A DNA stretch of 64,000 bases from Prinia subflava (taxonomy: Eukaryota > Chordata > Aves > Passeriformes > Cisticolidae), in assembly GCF_021018805.1 (NCBI RefSeq), contig NW_026960610.1:1488001-1552000 (forward strand), in the 5' to 3' direction. The stretch's first letter is position 1; every line of letters begins with the position of its first letter. Both the position numbers and the translations under genes were made by a program. Under the pieces are notes generated by a model. The model had not been told where the DNA came from. It was given only the letters and a program-made list of their open reading frames with translations, and searched no databases. Positions 11,422-23,389 of the stretch are shown here, in pieces.

Positions 11422-11966
11422 TCAGCTGTGTGAGCATTTTACTTTCTGTCGGTTTCTAGTTTGCAAAAAAAGTCCCTTGTTGTTGTAGCAGTGTTCAAGC
11501 TCTGCTCTCTGCCCACAGCCCAAAGGTCGCAACGGTCTGATCTGCCAGGCTGCAGTCTTCCTCCTCACTGCAACCTTATCTCTCATCATTTGTAGACAGA
11601 AGGGGGATGTTAAAAGTTCTTTTGCAGAGTCCTTTGCCTGTTGCCGAGGGGGCTGCAGGACACAACTCTTTCCTGGCACCCTCCTGAGCTTTAAGTTTCT
11701 AAAATAGCTCGCTAGAGGGGTAAAAAGCCAGCAGCGGTCTTATCACCTCTTGTAGCTCTGTCCCACATTCTCACTCCTACTTCATCCCACAGCTTGGCTG
11801 TAAAAGTCGGACTGCCATTTAACCCTTTAACATGTGATTGCACCCAGCACAAAATCAGGTTAAGAGAATGGGAAGCAATCGTTTTCTCCTGCTTCTTTAA
11901 AAATTTAGACATAAGTACAAAAATATGTTTTTCTTCTGAGGCTATATCCCTGTCCAAGTTCCCCAC
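11422..11966 (-). pseudogene. gag: Gag matrix remnant with GTG in place of ATG
   Basis: The minus strand has an 84-codon frame (11966-11712) shaped like a retroviral matrix domain: a Gly-2 start, a basic and helical N-terminus, then a LWDEVGVRMWDRATRGDKTA segment. The first codon reads GTG, where ATG is expected for a myristoylated Gag; the sequence just before it (GGTGAGCC) looks like a splice donor. A second frame (11679-11422) may be the following Gag linker. No capsid follows; the class I ERV stub begins at 11326. I infer a truncated alpha/beta-type element. Confidence 0.55.
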
Positions 11967-12059
11967 GGCTCACCTCTAAAACCTGAAGAGATTCTTGCTG
12001 GCCAGCTGCTGCTTCCTTTTGGCAGGCTTCAATTCCGTGGGGCTCTCGGCCAGGCAGCC

Positions 12060-12560
12060 AGGTAGGCAAATCTTCATTTCCTCACAAGGGAAGCACCATT
12101 TGCAGGGATTGAGAACACGGGCTCTGCTATGCCAGTAAAGTAAAGCCCCCCTTATTACATCAGTTTACCAGTATTTATAGGTCACTACATTCGTACAAAA
12201 TTTTCCACTCAGACCCCTTTGTCCCGGTCCTTTAGAAACATAATTTTCTCAATAATCCCTCTTATGCTAGTAATGTCCTTGTTAAACTCTTTCGCCAGCA
12301 ATGTCCTTGTTATCTCTTCTCTCACCAGAGCAGTGAGCATCACCAGACATGATGTTTTCACTTCTGTTCTTGCCTTGAGTTTCTCTCTCCCTTGGCTTTC
12401 ACTGTACCGGGGCCAAAAGGTCAGCGGCACTACCCAGCTCAGTTTCTGTAGCTGTCTGATCTCACACAGTGGGTCCATTGCCAAGGTGGCTGCAACCAGC
12501 TGTGTCTTGCATAGGTGTTACCAGATGATAAATTGTCTACACTTGGTGAGATAACACTGC
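12060..12560 (-). repeat. Probable 5' LTR of the 11.4-12.0 kb gag remnant
   Basis: A minus-strand TATAAATA lies near 12172-12179, followed by a polyadenylation-like GTAATAAGG near 12145 and then a leader that runs into the matrix frame. This order fits an LTR promoter. I could not fix either border. Confidence 0.4.
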
Positions 12561-12784
12561 TTATTCTCCAAAATCCACTGGCCTATGGAACTGCTCAATT
12601 CCCACTGTGTAGGAAGGAGAACTGGAAGTTCACCAGCCCCAGTGTCCTGCCAACTTGACATGGTCGACTGGAACATTGGGGTCTCTGACTTCTAGGGACC
12701 AGCAGAGAGACCCCCAGGACAGATGAACACATGCGTAAAGGGAAGGGGAAATATGTGAATGATTTTGGGGAAATGATTATCATA

Positions 12785-14400
12785 TCACAGAAACAGAGAA
12801 TCATTAGGTTGGAAGAGACTTCCAGGATCATCAAGTCCAACCCAGCCCTAACCTCAACTAAACCATGGCACCAAGTGCCACATCTAGTCTTTTCTTAAAC
12901 ACATCCAGGGATGGTGAATCTGCCACCTCCCCAGGTAAACCATTCCAATACTTAATTATCCTTTCTGTAAAAAACTTTTTCCTAATATCTAGCCTGTATT
13001 TTCCTTGGTGAAGCTTAAGACCGTGCCCTCGCATTCTGTTAGGTGCTCCCTGAAGAAAGAGACCAACTCCCACCTGACTACAACCACCTTTCAGGAAATT
13101 GTAGAGTGATAAGGTCACCTCTGAGTCTTCTCCTCTCCAGACTAAACAACCCCAGCTCCCTCAGTTGTTCCTCATAGGGCTTGTGCTCCAAGCCCTTCAC
13201 CAGCCTTGTTGCCCTCCTCTGCATGTGCTCAAGCATCTTGACATCCTTCCTAAACTGAGGAGCCCAGAAGTGAACACAGTACTCAAGGTGCGGCCTCACC
13301 AGTGCCAAGTACAGGAGAAGAATGACCTCCCTGCTCCTGCTGGCCACACTGTTCCTGATACAGTACAGGATGCTGTAGGCCTTCTTGGCCACCAGGGCAA
13401 GCTGCTGGACCCCCAGGTCCCTTTCTGCCTGGGCAGTGTCCACCCACACCATCCTCAGCCTATGACGTTGCAGGGGGTTATTGTGGCCAAAATGCAGGAC
13501 TCAGCACTTGACCTTATTAAACTTCATCCTACTGGATTCTGCCCATCCATCCAATCGTTCCAGGCCTCTCTGCAGAGCCCTTCTCCCTTCCAACAGATTG
13601 ACACATGCTCCCAGCTTAGTGTCGTCTGCAAATTTACTAATGAAAGACTCAGTATCCTCATCTATGTCATCAATAAAGATATTGAACGGATCTGGCCCCA
13701 ACACAGACCCCTGAGGGATGTCACTGGATACAGCACCATTCACCACCACTCTCTGGGCTCAGCCATCCAGCCAGTTCTTAACCTAGCACAGAGTGCTCCT
13801 GTCTAAGCCGTGGACTGCCAGCTTTTCCAGGAGTATGCTGTGGGAGACAGTGTCAAAGGCCTTGCTGGAGTCCAAATAGACAACATCCACAGCTTTCCCT
13901 GCATCCACCAGGCAGGTCACCTGTCATAAAAGGAGACCAGGTTGGTCAAACATGACCTACCCCTCTTAAACCCATGCTGGCTGGGTCCGATACCCTGGCC
14001 ATCCTGTAAGTGCTGCATAATAGCTCTGAGTATAAACTGCTCCATTTTCTTACCTGGCACTGAGGTCAGGCTAATTGGCCTATAAATACCAGAATCCTCC
14101 TTTCTACCCTTTTTATGAACAGGAGTCACATTGGCCAGCTTCCAGTCATCTGGAACCTCTCCAGTGAGCCAAGTTTGTTGGTAAATGATGGAGAGTGGCT
14201 TCACATGCTCATCTGCCATTTCCCTCATCACCCTGGGATGGATCTCATGTGGGCCCATAGATTTATGGACATTCAAGCAACTCAACACTTCTCTGACTGC
14301 CTCCTCCTGGATAACAGGAGGACCATTCTGTTCCCTGACACCATTCACCAACCCAGTATGACAATTATCCTGAGGACAAGTGACACCAGGGCCTCTATTA
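12785..14400 (-). pseudogene. CR1 LINE, 5'-truncated, ORF2 reverse transcriptase end
   Basis: The minus strand holds the 3' part of a CR1 retrotransposon. Reverse transcriptase segments run from about 14400 to 13080: a PDDWKLANVTPVHKKG motif, a YRPISLTSV motif, a GFKRGRSCLTN motif, an [14 protein letters not shown] motif near 13710, and a final thumb-like part ([13 protein letters not shown]). The 3' untranslated end at 12785-13080 has the typical CR1 text complementary to GTTGGAAGAGACTTCC. Frames are broken in several places and the catalytic YADD-like box reads FADD (SKFADDTK). It ends where the LTR at 14407 begins. Confidence 0.88.
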
Positions 14401-14406
14401 ATTACA

Positions 14407-14758
14407 TGGAAACTGGACTGAGCAACGCAGAGAACAACCAATATGGTGAAATCATATGTTCTCCCCTTTATTCCCCAAAATGGCCAGTTATATACAGTTT
14501 CAAATAATTTACAGTTTCAGGTGTTTTCTAATTGGTATTCAGTGTGAAAAAGAATGCAAACAATCTCGATTTAAAGTAGCTACCATGATTCCACTATAAC
14601 TACCCTATCTAACACATACACACACCTTAATCTAAATTTTAACTGTGCCACAGGCTTATCTACTTCTACACAGGCCCAAACCTGGGGCCCAGTTTGGGAT
14701 AGCTCAAATCTCATTCCAAAATACTTCATGTCCATGTTCTCTAAGAAATTCTGTTACA
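14407..14758 (-). repeat. 3' LTR of the 14.7-20.0 kb ERV (352 bp)
   Basis: The minus strand starts TGTAACAG at 14758, just after a purine tract (AAAAAGGGGGAAT), and ends CAGTTTCCA. A TATA-like box lies near 14485-14495 and AATAAA at 14467-14472. The end of the env frame overlaps its first bases. Confidence 0.65.
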
Positions 14759-16007
14759 ATTCCCCCTTTTTCTTTTTGAGCTATCCAAACTGATTCTAAG
14801 ACAGCTGGCTACTTTTTGAATACACTGTAACAAACAAGGCACAACAATTAAGATAACTATAATAACAATAAAAATCACCACACCAAAATGGATCAAATCT
14901 TTGATCCACCCAGTGAGACCCCATGATCTGAGCCATTTGTCAAACGGAGTGTTAACAACTACAAGTTTTTTCATGTTGCTTTTCAGCTGTGACACCTGTT
15001 TGCAAATCGACTGAGAATGATCTGACAAGTTCATGCAGCACATGCCCTCAAACTCTTCACATCCATGCCCTTGGGCTAAAAGGAGGAAGTCAACCGCAGC
15101 TCTGTTTTGAAGAACTGCATGACGGATGTCGTTAACATCCTTTGCAAGCTCACTTAGCATATTAGATGTTATATTAATTTGTTTTCCTGTCCAGCAGGCT
15201 GTTTGTCAATTGTGTGAGAGCTTGCACTGAAGCAGCTCCTGGGGCAAGGAATGATGCCGATATTACAGCTGCAGGTTTTCATAACTCTACCTGATCTTTA
15301 CAACTGGGGCTTAGTTGAGACACACTGTGTTTGGCTCGTCAGGTCTTCTGAGTCAACCCCAAAACCTGATGAATGCTGGGAGAAAACAATGTCAATTTGC
15401 CAAAATAACATGGACCTCCTACAGCTTCTTGGGGAATTGCAGACCAGGCTCTATCTCCACAAATGAGAAAGATCCCTGGCAGTAATTTTCTTGGAACACC
15501 TTTCAAAGGTGTAACAGACTCAGTCCAATTGTTACAGTACTCAATATAATTATAATACAATGGGGACCTGGGAGACAACCAAGTGTTGCCATTTTTCAGT
15601 TGCCTTTTGTCCACAATCAACAAACTTGAATTCATAACAAAGTGTCCAAAAATTAAACAGTAATTTCCTGGCACAGAACCCAAAAGGTCAAGTTCTTGGG
15701 ACTCAGTATTAACAACTCTAAGATTTTGCACAATGGCAACAGCTTGTGTTCTGAAACCACTCTTTGGATCAGTTTTGACTTGAGACTAAGTTCTGAACTC
15801 TGTCATGGAGTCTACTGGGACTCCAATCAAACAAGTCTGAGAAGGATTTGATGGTGTAGTTAAGATCAAGCAAAATGAATCTTTTCTAGTTCAGTTGGCC
15901 CAAGTGACCCATACATTGTGTCTTGGGTCGATTTCAAGCACTCCTGATCCTCTTTCTATTAAAACACTAGTTAAAACAAACATTCCAATTCCCAACATTC
16001 TGCTCAT
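14741..16007 (-). pseudogene. env: Env remnant (surface and transmembrane), alpha/gamma type
   Basis: The minus strand starts at an ATG near 16007 with a short hydrophobic leader, continues through surface-subunit segments (a PGIFLICGDRAWSAIP block near 15480) and ends in a transmembrane subunit (15160-14741). That subunit has the conserved LQNRAAVDFLLL block, a CX6CC motif (CEEFEGMCC) and a long hydrophobic span near residues 90-115. At least two in-frame stops lie in the surface part and a frame break lies near 15170-15340. It is therefore inactive. Its order after pol (16148-20043) shows one original provirus. Confidence 0.85.
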
Positions 16008-16147
16008 CTTTTTGGTTGCCTCTTTTAGTTCTACTACAAAAAACAAACAGTAACTGGTTATTACTTAACTCTAAATACTAAAAACAACTTATCACTAAAC
16101 TTAATCTTATAACTATAACTATATAACTATTTTTCTGATTTAAAAAG

Positions 16148-16787
16148 TCAATTTTCAGCAGCTTCAGGGTCGTCACAAGGTGCTCCAGGTAAGTCACTGC
16201 TGTCACCACAGTTATCACTGTTAGCTGGTATTTCTATCTGGGGACATCCACGGATAAATCGGCTTGGCACCCAAACAGGTCCTGCTTCTCCTGTAGAAAC
16301 ACACATATAACCACGATCATTAAACATCACAGGACTCGGTCCCTGCCATTCACCTGTTTGCATGTTCTTGGGATAAACATAAAGTCCTGGAATCGCCTGT
16401 GGTCTTCCCTCTTTCACTGCATGGTGACGGATGACAACTGCAGGCTCTTCCTTCTGATAGACACAAATAGTTTAAAGTGAACAGTACCTTAGATAATCGA
16501 CTAGCTACATCAGTGTCATCATTCTGTTTTTGCTTTGCTAAATATTCTTTCAGGGTACTATTGGTTCTTTCTAGAATTGCTTGACCAGTGGGGGAGTGAG
16601 GAATTCCGGTGTTATGTTTGACTCCCCACTTCTGCATAAATTTAGCAACTCACTGACCGACATAGGCTGGACCATTGTTGGTCTTAATTTCCACAGGCAC
16701 ACCCATCACTGCAAAACAGACAGATAGGTGTCTTCCGACATGCAAGGCTTTTTCTCCTGATTTTGCTGTGGCCCAAATAAATTTAGA
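16148..16787 (-). pseudogene. pol: Integrase, 3' part, interrupted by a solo LTR
   Basis: The minus strand carries the second half of an alpha/beta-type integrase core and its C-terminal domain. The block after the interruption reads [17 protein letters not shown], in which the second catalytic Asp of the usual DNGPAY is Asn. The catalytic Glu remains in ILERTNSTL. The C-terminal domain has CVSTGEAGPVWVPSRFI. One frame change lies near 16350-16420 and a stop near 16650. The first half lies at 18215 and beyond. Confidence 0.82.
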
Positions 16788-16792
16788 ATAGG

Positions 16793-18209
16793 TGTCATGG
16801 GTTGACACTGGCCAGATGCCAGTGCACCCATGAGTATATGTTTTTCTTAACAACTACTGTGGGATGTGATTAAGAACAGAGTAGAGCAGGCCTAAAACTT
16901 GAAAATAGAAAGAAAACTTTATTAAACTACATAAGAACAGAAATAGAAAGAAAAAGAAACACACAGAAAACAGAAATGAAAACTTTTCAGAACATTTCCT
17001 CTCCTCCCCCCAATTTCCACCCCTCCACACTCTAACTTTTGACATTTACACGTTGCCTTCTATCTTACTTGCTTAAACTAAAATCCTGGGTTCCTGATCA
17101 AAGTCATCATCACTCAAAAAGAACTAATCTTCAATTCAGCAAGGGAGAGAGGAGTTTCTCTCACACTATAGACTTCCCACAGGAAACACAGGTCTACTCT
17201 TCCGTGTTCTCATGTCACCCATGGCACTGCCTAGAGAAGTCTGCCATGGTGACACTCTCTTTTCTATGTCTAGTGCTCTTACTACTGTCTATGGACCAAA
17301 ACTGCATATAGGGCTCTTTTTAGGATGATTGGCTAAATGCTAAAAATTAGCTATCTTTTCATGTTGGGACAAGCAGTCCCCCCTATTTTACCCCTGGGGC
17401 TGAGGATTCTAAGAAGAGATCTTCATCCCTCAAGACAGAGGGTGCCACTACCCCCTCCTCTTCTCTGTTCACTCTACTCTTACAGTGGCAAATCACTGCC
17501 ACAAAGTCTGGTTCGAGTCTACTGCAACTACCTAAATACAGTCTTATGTTTAGGAGAATTCAGGGTCTGTCTATAGCTAACATTATGCAAGAAAAGTCTA
17601 GCTCAAAAAGCCATTCTTCTTCATCTCTGCCCATTTGAGATTCTTTTCATCTTCCTGTATCATCCCAGGCTGTCTCTCTCTCCTCAAATTACCAGCTACG
17701 AGAATCAATGTCTGGAAAAAGTTTTCTTCTGCCTCAGAAAGAGTTAAAAGTCTCTGGCTCCCAGCAGGGCCGCAGGCTCAGCAACTGGCAGGCTCGGCAC
17801 TCCCACACACAGTTAAGCACCTTTTCCTTAGGTGAAGAGAGAGGGGAGACAAAAGGCACTTCTACAGTTCTCCACCCTTTCATCTTAGATAGGGCTGGCT
17901 CAGCTCCAGTCCATTTTACTCTCTACCCCCCCCTAGAGCACCGGCCTACCTCAGCCTAGCCGCATAGTTTCCCTTGCCTTTCCCCACCCAGTCTTGTAAG
18001 CTGGGCAGGGGAGGAGGAGAAGATGCTTCTCTCCTGAAACCAGAACCAAAAAAGAAATCCCTCTAGAAGTCCTTGATTTTAACCTCTTGTGTTCTCAGAG
18101 GCGTGTCCAACCTCTCGGTGGCTACTCCAAGTGCTAGCATACAACCTGACCACTAATTAGTTTGCCCACAACTTCCTAGAAAACTTACTTCCCCCTCAAA
18201 CCAAGACAA
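16793..18209 (-). mobile_element. Solo LTR (family C, 1417 bp) with ATAGG target duplication
   Basis: On the minus strand it starts TGTCTTGGTTTGAG at 18209 and ends CAACCCATGACA at 16793. The five bases ATAGG flank it exactly on both sides (16788-16792 and 18210-18214), which proves insertion. An AATAAA lies at about 16918-16923. It interrupts an integrase frame. A second copy in the opposite orientation lies at 34066-35468. Confidence 0.92.
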
Positions 18210-18214
18210 TAGGT

Positions 18215-20043
18215 ATCAACAGTGAGATGGACATATTTCAATCTCCCAAATTCTGGAACATGAGTTACATCCATCTGCCACAATTCTAAAGCTTTCACCC
18301 CCCTAGTGTTTGTGCCCAGGCCAAGGCCAGGCCCATGATGACTACACTGAGGGCAGGCACGCACAATTCTTGTGCATCATTCAGGGAAATCTGGAATTGT
18401 CGGTGCAGGGCCCCAGCATTTTGATGGAATGTCTCATGACTGTTGGGAGCCCTCACAAATTTGTTTTGTGGAGGGACATGGGCAACGCAGCTGACTGCAG
18501 AGTCTGCTCGTGCGTTGCCTTCTCCTAAACCGCTGTTGCATTGATGGCTGCGAATGTGCATGACAGAAAGCATGCTGACGCTGTTTCAGTACACTTAATT
18601 GCAAAAATAGTTCTCCAAGGCGTTGATTCTGGGTTTTCCTGATGAGTGCATCTTCAATTCTTTGCACAACTCCAACTACATATAGAGAGTCTGAAACAAC
18701 ACTGAGTGGTTCTTTGTTCCAGGTTTGCAAAGCCCAACACACTGCCCTCAGTTCAAGGGTTTGCAGACTGTCTCCTGCTTCATTCTTGATTAAATGTTGC
18801 ATTCATTCTCCTTGCTGTTGCCAAACACACACAGCCCTTTTTGTTTTTCGACCGGCATTAGTAAAAACTGTTCTTCCTTCAACTGGTTTCAAGGAACACA
18901 GAGGTCTCTCTAGCCACTGGTAATTCTTGACTAGAGTCCACATCGGGCCTTTTGGTTGCTGGTTGTGAACCACACCTGTGAAACCCAACAACGCTTCTTG
19001 CATTGCCACAGAATGTCTCAGCTTCCACTCTAAATCTTCATTTTTCACAGGAACACTGATATCTGCTGGTTCCTTTCCATCTATCTCTACAATTCTGTCT
19101 CTGCCCTTTTTGATCAATGCAGCAAGGGCATCTGTTCTGGTCATGACATGGCTCTTTGGTTGCACAGGTAAAAACACCCACTCTAGTAAACTTGCTGTTG
19201 AACCAAACTTAGATCGGTGTTCCCCATTTTTCTTTTGCCATTGAAAAAAAATGGCAAGTGGACAGGTATCAGCATTGGAAAGGAAGACTGACAGTGGAAG
19301 ATGTTCCACACTTCAAACACTCCAACCACATTGCAGCTTTTCCAACACCTGAACCAAAGCTCTTTGCTGTTCAGGGGGTACAATCTCGGGGGCTGTTGGC
19401 ATCACCACCATGAAGCCATGGCAGAAATGGTTGTAAGTCATCATTGGTGATTCCTACAATGGTACAAACCCATTGCAGGTCCCCCAAAAGTCTTTGAGCA
19501 TCATGCAAGGTGGAAATGTTGGTGAGTAAAGTGATCTTCTGTGGGTGAATCTGCGCATCTGTGATCAGCCAGCCTAAATATTTCCAAGGAGCTGATTGCT
19601 GTATTTTTTCTGGGGCTGCAGTCAGTCCACGATGTTTCAATTGTGCAATCAACCAGTTTAAATCTTTTTCTGCCAATGGCTGTTTGGTGGCAATAAGAAT
19701 GTCATCGACATAATGATAAATGATTGCACTAGAAAAATGCTGGCGAATGGGTTGCAAGGCCAAATCAACAAACAACTGACACATGGTCGGTGAGTTTCTG
19801 CCCCCCTGGGGCAATACAGTCCGTTCATATCACTGTGCTGGGGCCGCTCTGTTGACAGATGGCACAGTGAAGGCAAAGCGGTGAGTGTCCTGTGGATGAA
19901 GCGGGATGGTAAAGAAGCAGTCTTTTAAATCGACGATAACGATGTTCCACCCTTGAGATATCATCGTTGGTGCTGGCAGGCCTGCCTGTAAAGCATCCAT
20001 TGCCTTCATTTGTTCATTGACTTTGCGGAGATCATGTAACAGT
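18215..20043 (-). pseudogene. pol: Reverse transcriptase, RNase H and integrase start, alpha/beta type
   Basis: Reading leftward on the minus strand from 20043: reverse transcriptase with LRKVNE, IVDLKDCFF, LPQGGRNSPT and the catalytic YVDD (HYVDDILIA, near 19700); a thumb/connection region to about 19370; RNase H at 18800-18570 with an ELRAVCWAL block; and the integrase zinc-binding and first core part with [10 protein letters not shown] near 18280. Frameshifts or stops occur near 19830, 19370, 18800 and 18570. Gag, protease and the RT start are missing: the LTR piece at 20044-20400 begins right at the RT border. Env follows in order at 14741-16007. Confidence 0.88.
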
Positions 20044-20400
20044 CAAAACCCTGTCCTGCACCTGGGCGGCTAACAAGCACCATGATACCATGATACGAGA
20101 CTCCAAGGCTTCATCGGAGGGCTTTACAGTGAAGTTTTATTGAAAACACAGTCTTTTATACAGTACTTTGGTACAATGAATATGATTGGTCATTTAGAGA
20201 TTACACTTCTTTGTAAACATCTTTGCCAGTAAACAAGTTAGAAAAACACCACCTGCTAAAGGTTTTTCACCTCCCAAGGATTGTTTGGATTCCTCTTTAG
20301 GATTTTCCCAGGCCAGAATGAGAGTCACTCACTTTTCTTTCCCACAGACTGTAGCTAGTGCCTGAAGCCTAAAATCTGACCACTGTCAGTTCCCACATCA
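20044..20400 (-). repeat. LTR fragment (family B), minus strand
   Basis: It resembles 36480-36757 (same orientation) and 28227-28520 (opposite): shared stretches include GATTGGTCAT, a TATAAAAGACTG-type box near 20150-20160 and AATAAA near 20140. It abuts the RT remnant directly. Borders are approximate. Confidence 0.55.
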
Positions 20401-22160
20401 GTGAACCTCATTTTTCACAATTGGGATGCTCATCCAGGATTAAAATCTTTCCTCCAAGACCCCAGGGGACACAGAGCAGGGGGCGAGCCCCATTCCGTCC
20501 TTTCTGGTGTGGATCGGAGGTTGCAGGTTGAACACCCCGTGGACAAGAAGGAGACAATAAAACAAAGGAAAAGGGAAAAGAATCCCTAAGAAACTGTGGT
20601 ATTTAGCGCCATAAAAATCTTGTGCACAAAGACGAGAAAAAAGAAAAGAGGATTGGAAGTATTTCTTCGGGGGAGTGGGTACCGGGGGGTATGTGAGATG
20701 TGTGTTTGAGAGGTGGGCCAGTTATACTGGACCTACGAAGCGAGTGTGGGGTCTCTGAATACTGTGTTTCCATTCTTTCACGAGAAAGAGGCCAGTGAAG
20801 AGATAAAGCGAAAGATAAAAGGAGTGAGAGAGACCCCCCCCAGGGTAAACTGGGATGGGGTCCCAGGTAGGGGTTGGACCACTTGAAGGAAGGGAGTCGA
20901 GGGTTTTCCTAGCACAATCCACTGAGAAAGCGGGATAAAAAGCAAGGGGCTCCTAAAATTTTGCCAAGTTGAGGATTAATCCAAGATATTCTGGTCTTGA
21001 AAGCTGCCAAGTTGAGGATTAGAAAACACAAGAGACTCAGGAAGTGTGAAATCCAAAAGAACCTGGGCTTGGCCAACAACATTTGAGATCTTACAATATT
21101 CATGGGTGGATATTAACAAGTAACTTGAGAGTAAAAGGTACCTTATTATTGTATTATCCCTGCATGAATAAGCATGAGTGAGACAGAAATATCAATGAAA
21201 TAAAAGTGATTGTGAATGAGTAAAAGTATACTTGTTTTAGAGTTTAAGTTTATTTTCTAAGGAGGTGAATTGTATTGTATTGTTGGAAAGGGGGAGGGTG
21301 AAAGATGTTTGGGTTGTCGGAGGAATGGATTAGAGCAGAGAGCCAGAGGCCAGGGTCAAATTCTGAGCAAATGGGACAAAGAGCCGAAGAGTCGGGTGCA
21401 AGGAAAGAAGGGGGTGGGGGGATGCTGGCAGATATGCCCTGGGAGGCTTGGATTGGCCAAGTCTTGAATATATTTGTGGATTCGAGAGAACCATTTGATT
21501 TAGAGGAGGGAGAGTGTGCTTCTTGTTGGACTAGAGGCACAGAGTTTAAGATATCAGAGACCCCAGAGACAGAGAGGGCAGAGAGGGCAGAGAGGGCAGA
21601 GAGGGCAGAGAGGGGGAGGGAGAAGGGCTGGGACCCCCTGGAAGTGTTGCCCTTAGCACTTGTTTTGCAGCCTCTGCCAGTTCTTCCAGTCGGCCAGTCT
21701 GCCCTGGTCCTTCCAGCCCCCCAGCCTGAGCCAGCCTTCCTGCTTGCTATGGCCAGAGCTAAGTCGCCCATCCCCACCATGCTGCTGCCCCTGCTGGCCT
21801 CTGCAGCACTTTTGCTGGCCGCACCATGGTGCCCACAGTGCGGACTTCCCTGTCCACTTCCCTGCCCTTGCTAGTTCGCCTAGCTGTGCTGGCTTCTCCA
21901 CCAGCGCCAGCTGCCTCCATGGCATGTCTGTGAGCTTCCCGCTCTTGAGGCGAGCTGCTAGGGCAGAGCTTGTCCTTGCTGAGGCCTTGCAGCAGTGGGC
22001 AGTGACGGCGGCCAGGGATAGTGGGAGATGACCTTGAGGATGCCCCTGTGGGCCGAAAAGGAGAGGGCCGACACCAGCAGTGGGTGGTGATGCCGGAGCA
22101 GAAATAGGTCTTAAGGCTCCTTTGGCCTCGCTTGTCAGCCCCATTGTGGAGGGGACAGTG
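20401..22160 (+). pseudogene. gag: Leader and decayed gag of a class I-like ERV
   Basis: At 20418-20445 the plus strand reads like a gamma-type leader just after the LTR (CACAATTGGGATGCTCATCC). A long G/A-rich leader follows. A weak gag-like frame (21305-21874) has a glutamate-rich linker and a proline-rich tail, as between matrix and capsid of gamma-type Gag. A 9-bp GAGAGGGCA unit is repeated about four to five times at 21573-21614. I see no capsid or zinc knuckle. The assignment rests on composition and order only. Confidence 0.35.
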
Positions 22161-22764
22161 AGTCACTTAATATCTCTCTCTAGTTCTCTGGACCTTGCAG
22201 GGTTGTTTTACCTTTGCTTTCATGGAGGAAAGTAGGGGTTTTTTCTTTCTTTCTCTCTTTTTCTTTCTTTTCTTTTTCCTGTTCTTCTCACTGTTGGGAG
22301 GGGGACTTTTGTTGCGAGAGGCTGTTAGAAGGATGAGTCTAAGAGCAAATAAAAAATCCCCAAGGGGGGGGGGGGGGGGGAATGAAAGGATACCCCTAAA
22401 AAGCCCTCTGGGAAGAGGAACCCTGTTGAGATGTAACCTCAACACCAAGGGTGAGAATAAGGTTATGCAATATTGTGTGATCGAGTGGACTGAGCGGGAG
22501 ATTGGGTATGTGTACTGGCCATGGTGTGAGTCAAATGAGGAGTAGATGTGCAGAGTTTTAAACATACATATAAAAACTAAAGAAAAACCCCTATACAGAT
22601 CAGGGAGAAGGGATTTCTCCCTGAACAACTCTTCTAGCTCTGGCCTCTCAGTCCTGAATCTCAAAGGAAAGCTACTCTGCACCCCACTCCATCCAAACAG
22701 AAAATCCTGGATTCGAGAAAAACATTGGCTTGGGGTGTGCTTTGTTTTCCTCCTTCCTTTTGCC
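22161..22764 (+). other. Unassigned; possible second gag-start piece
   Basis: A pyrimidine-rich stretch (22235-22290) and a G run (about 22366-22380) precede a short plus-strand frame at 22465-22545 that has tryptophan spacing like a matrix domain. The evidence is weak. Confidence 0.25.
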
Positions 22765-22850
22765 ACCTCCTGTGGATGCTGACAGCCTGGTCAAAGAGAA
22801 ATTTTTTGGCATCAGGCAGCAGAAGAGCCTGTGGGAAAGCAAATCAGATC
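22765..22850 (+). repeat. LTR family B, first 85 bp only
   Basis: TGTGGATGCTGACAGCCTGG and the following bases match the start of the LTR at 28227 nearly base for base for about 85 bp, then diverge. This is a truncated U3 end. Confidence 0.6.
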
Positions 22851-23389
22851 GAACAGAGAGACGGGGGCAGCCCCTGCTACTTCTGAGCTCTTTGTATTGG
22901 GTTCTGCTCAGGGCCCCCTCCCCCGGCACGGCACTGCCGGCAATGTGGGCCAGGTCTCACTGCTGCAGTGTTGACAAAGTGCAAGCAGTTGACCCGAACA
23001 TGGAGATTTGGATGCAGCACCACTGCTCCTGGGCTCTCCACTTGAGAGAGCCGACTCCGCCTGGGAGACCCAGGAGCAGCCAAGAACTGCAGCTTGAGTC
23101 ATGTTGTCGTTGTCCCCCGTCCCCCAACCCCCCCCCCCCCCCTTCAGTGGGCACCGTTGCTGCACTGTTAACAAACAGGGAAGAGGTGTGCAGGGCATGT
23201 AGACCCTGGCACCGCCCCCATCATTCCTCCTGGGAGCGGCAAGGTGGGGGGCTGCCAGCTCTCCGCTTGAGAGAGGTGGCGGTGGGTGAATGGTGTTGCC
23301 GGGGGGCCAAGGGGAACAGCCACTCGAGTTTTGCTTGGCTTTTCCCCTGTGCTGCCCCTCCACCTCTCAAGACATCTTTGTTTACATTT
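22851..23389. other. GC-rich unassigned sequence
   Basis: No recognisable frame. A C run lies at about 23126-23141. Two similar cysteine/leucine-free blocks (22960-23100 and 23150-23260) share CTCTCCACTTGAGAGAG-like text, which suggests a local duplication. Confidence 0.3.

Noticed and set aside
13165..13806. 213-residue plus-strand frame
   Set aside because: Antisense of CR1 reverse transcriptase.
21250..22144. Minus-strand frames of 135-176 residues rich in Ser, Leu and Pro
   Set aside because: They mirror a purine-rich plus-strand leader and gag linker, with repeats such as LSALSALSALS from the GAGAGGGCA unit.
22167..22766. 199-residue minus-strand frame rich in Lys
   Set aside because: Produced by T/C-rich tracts; no domain and no conserved neighbour.
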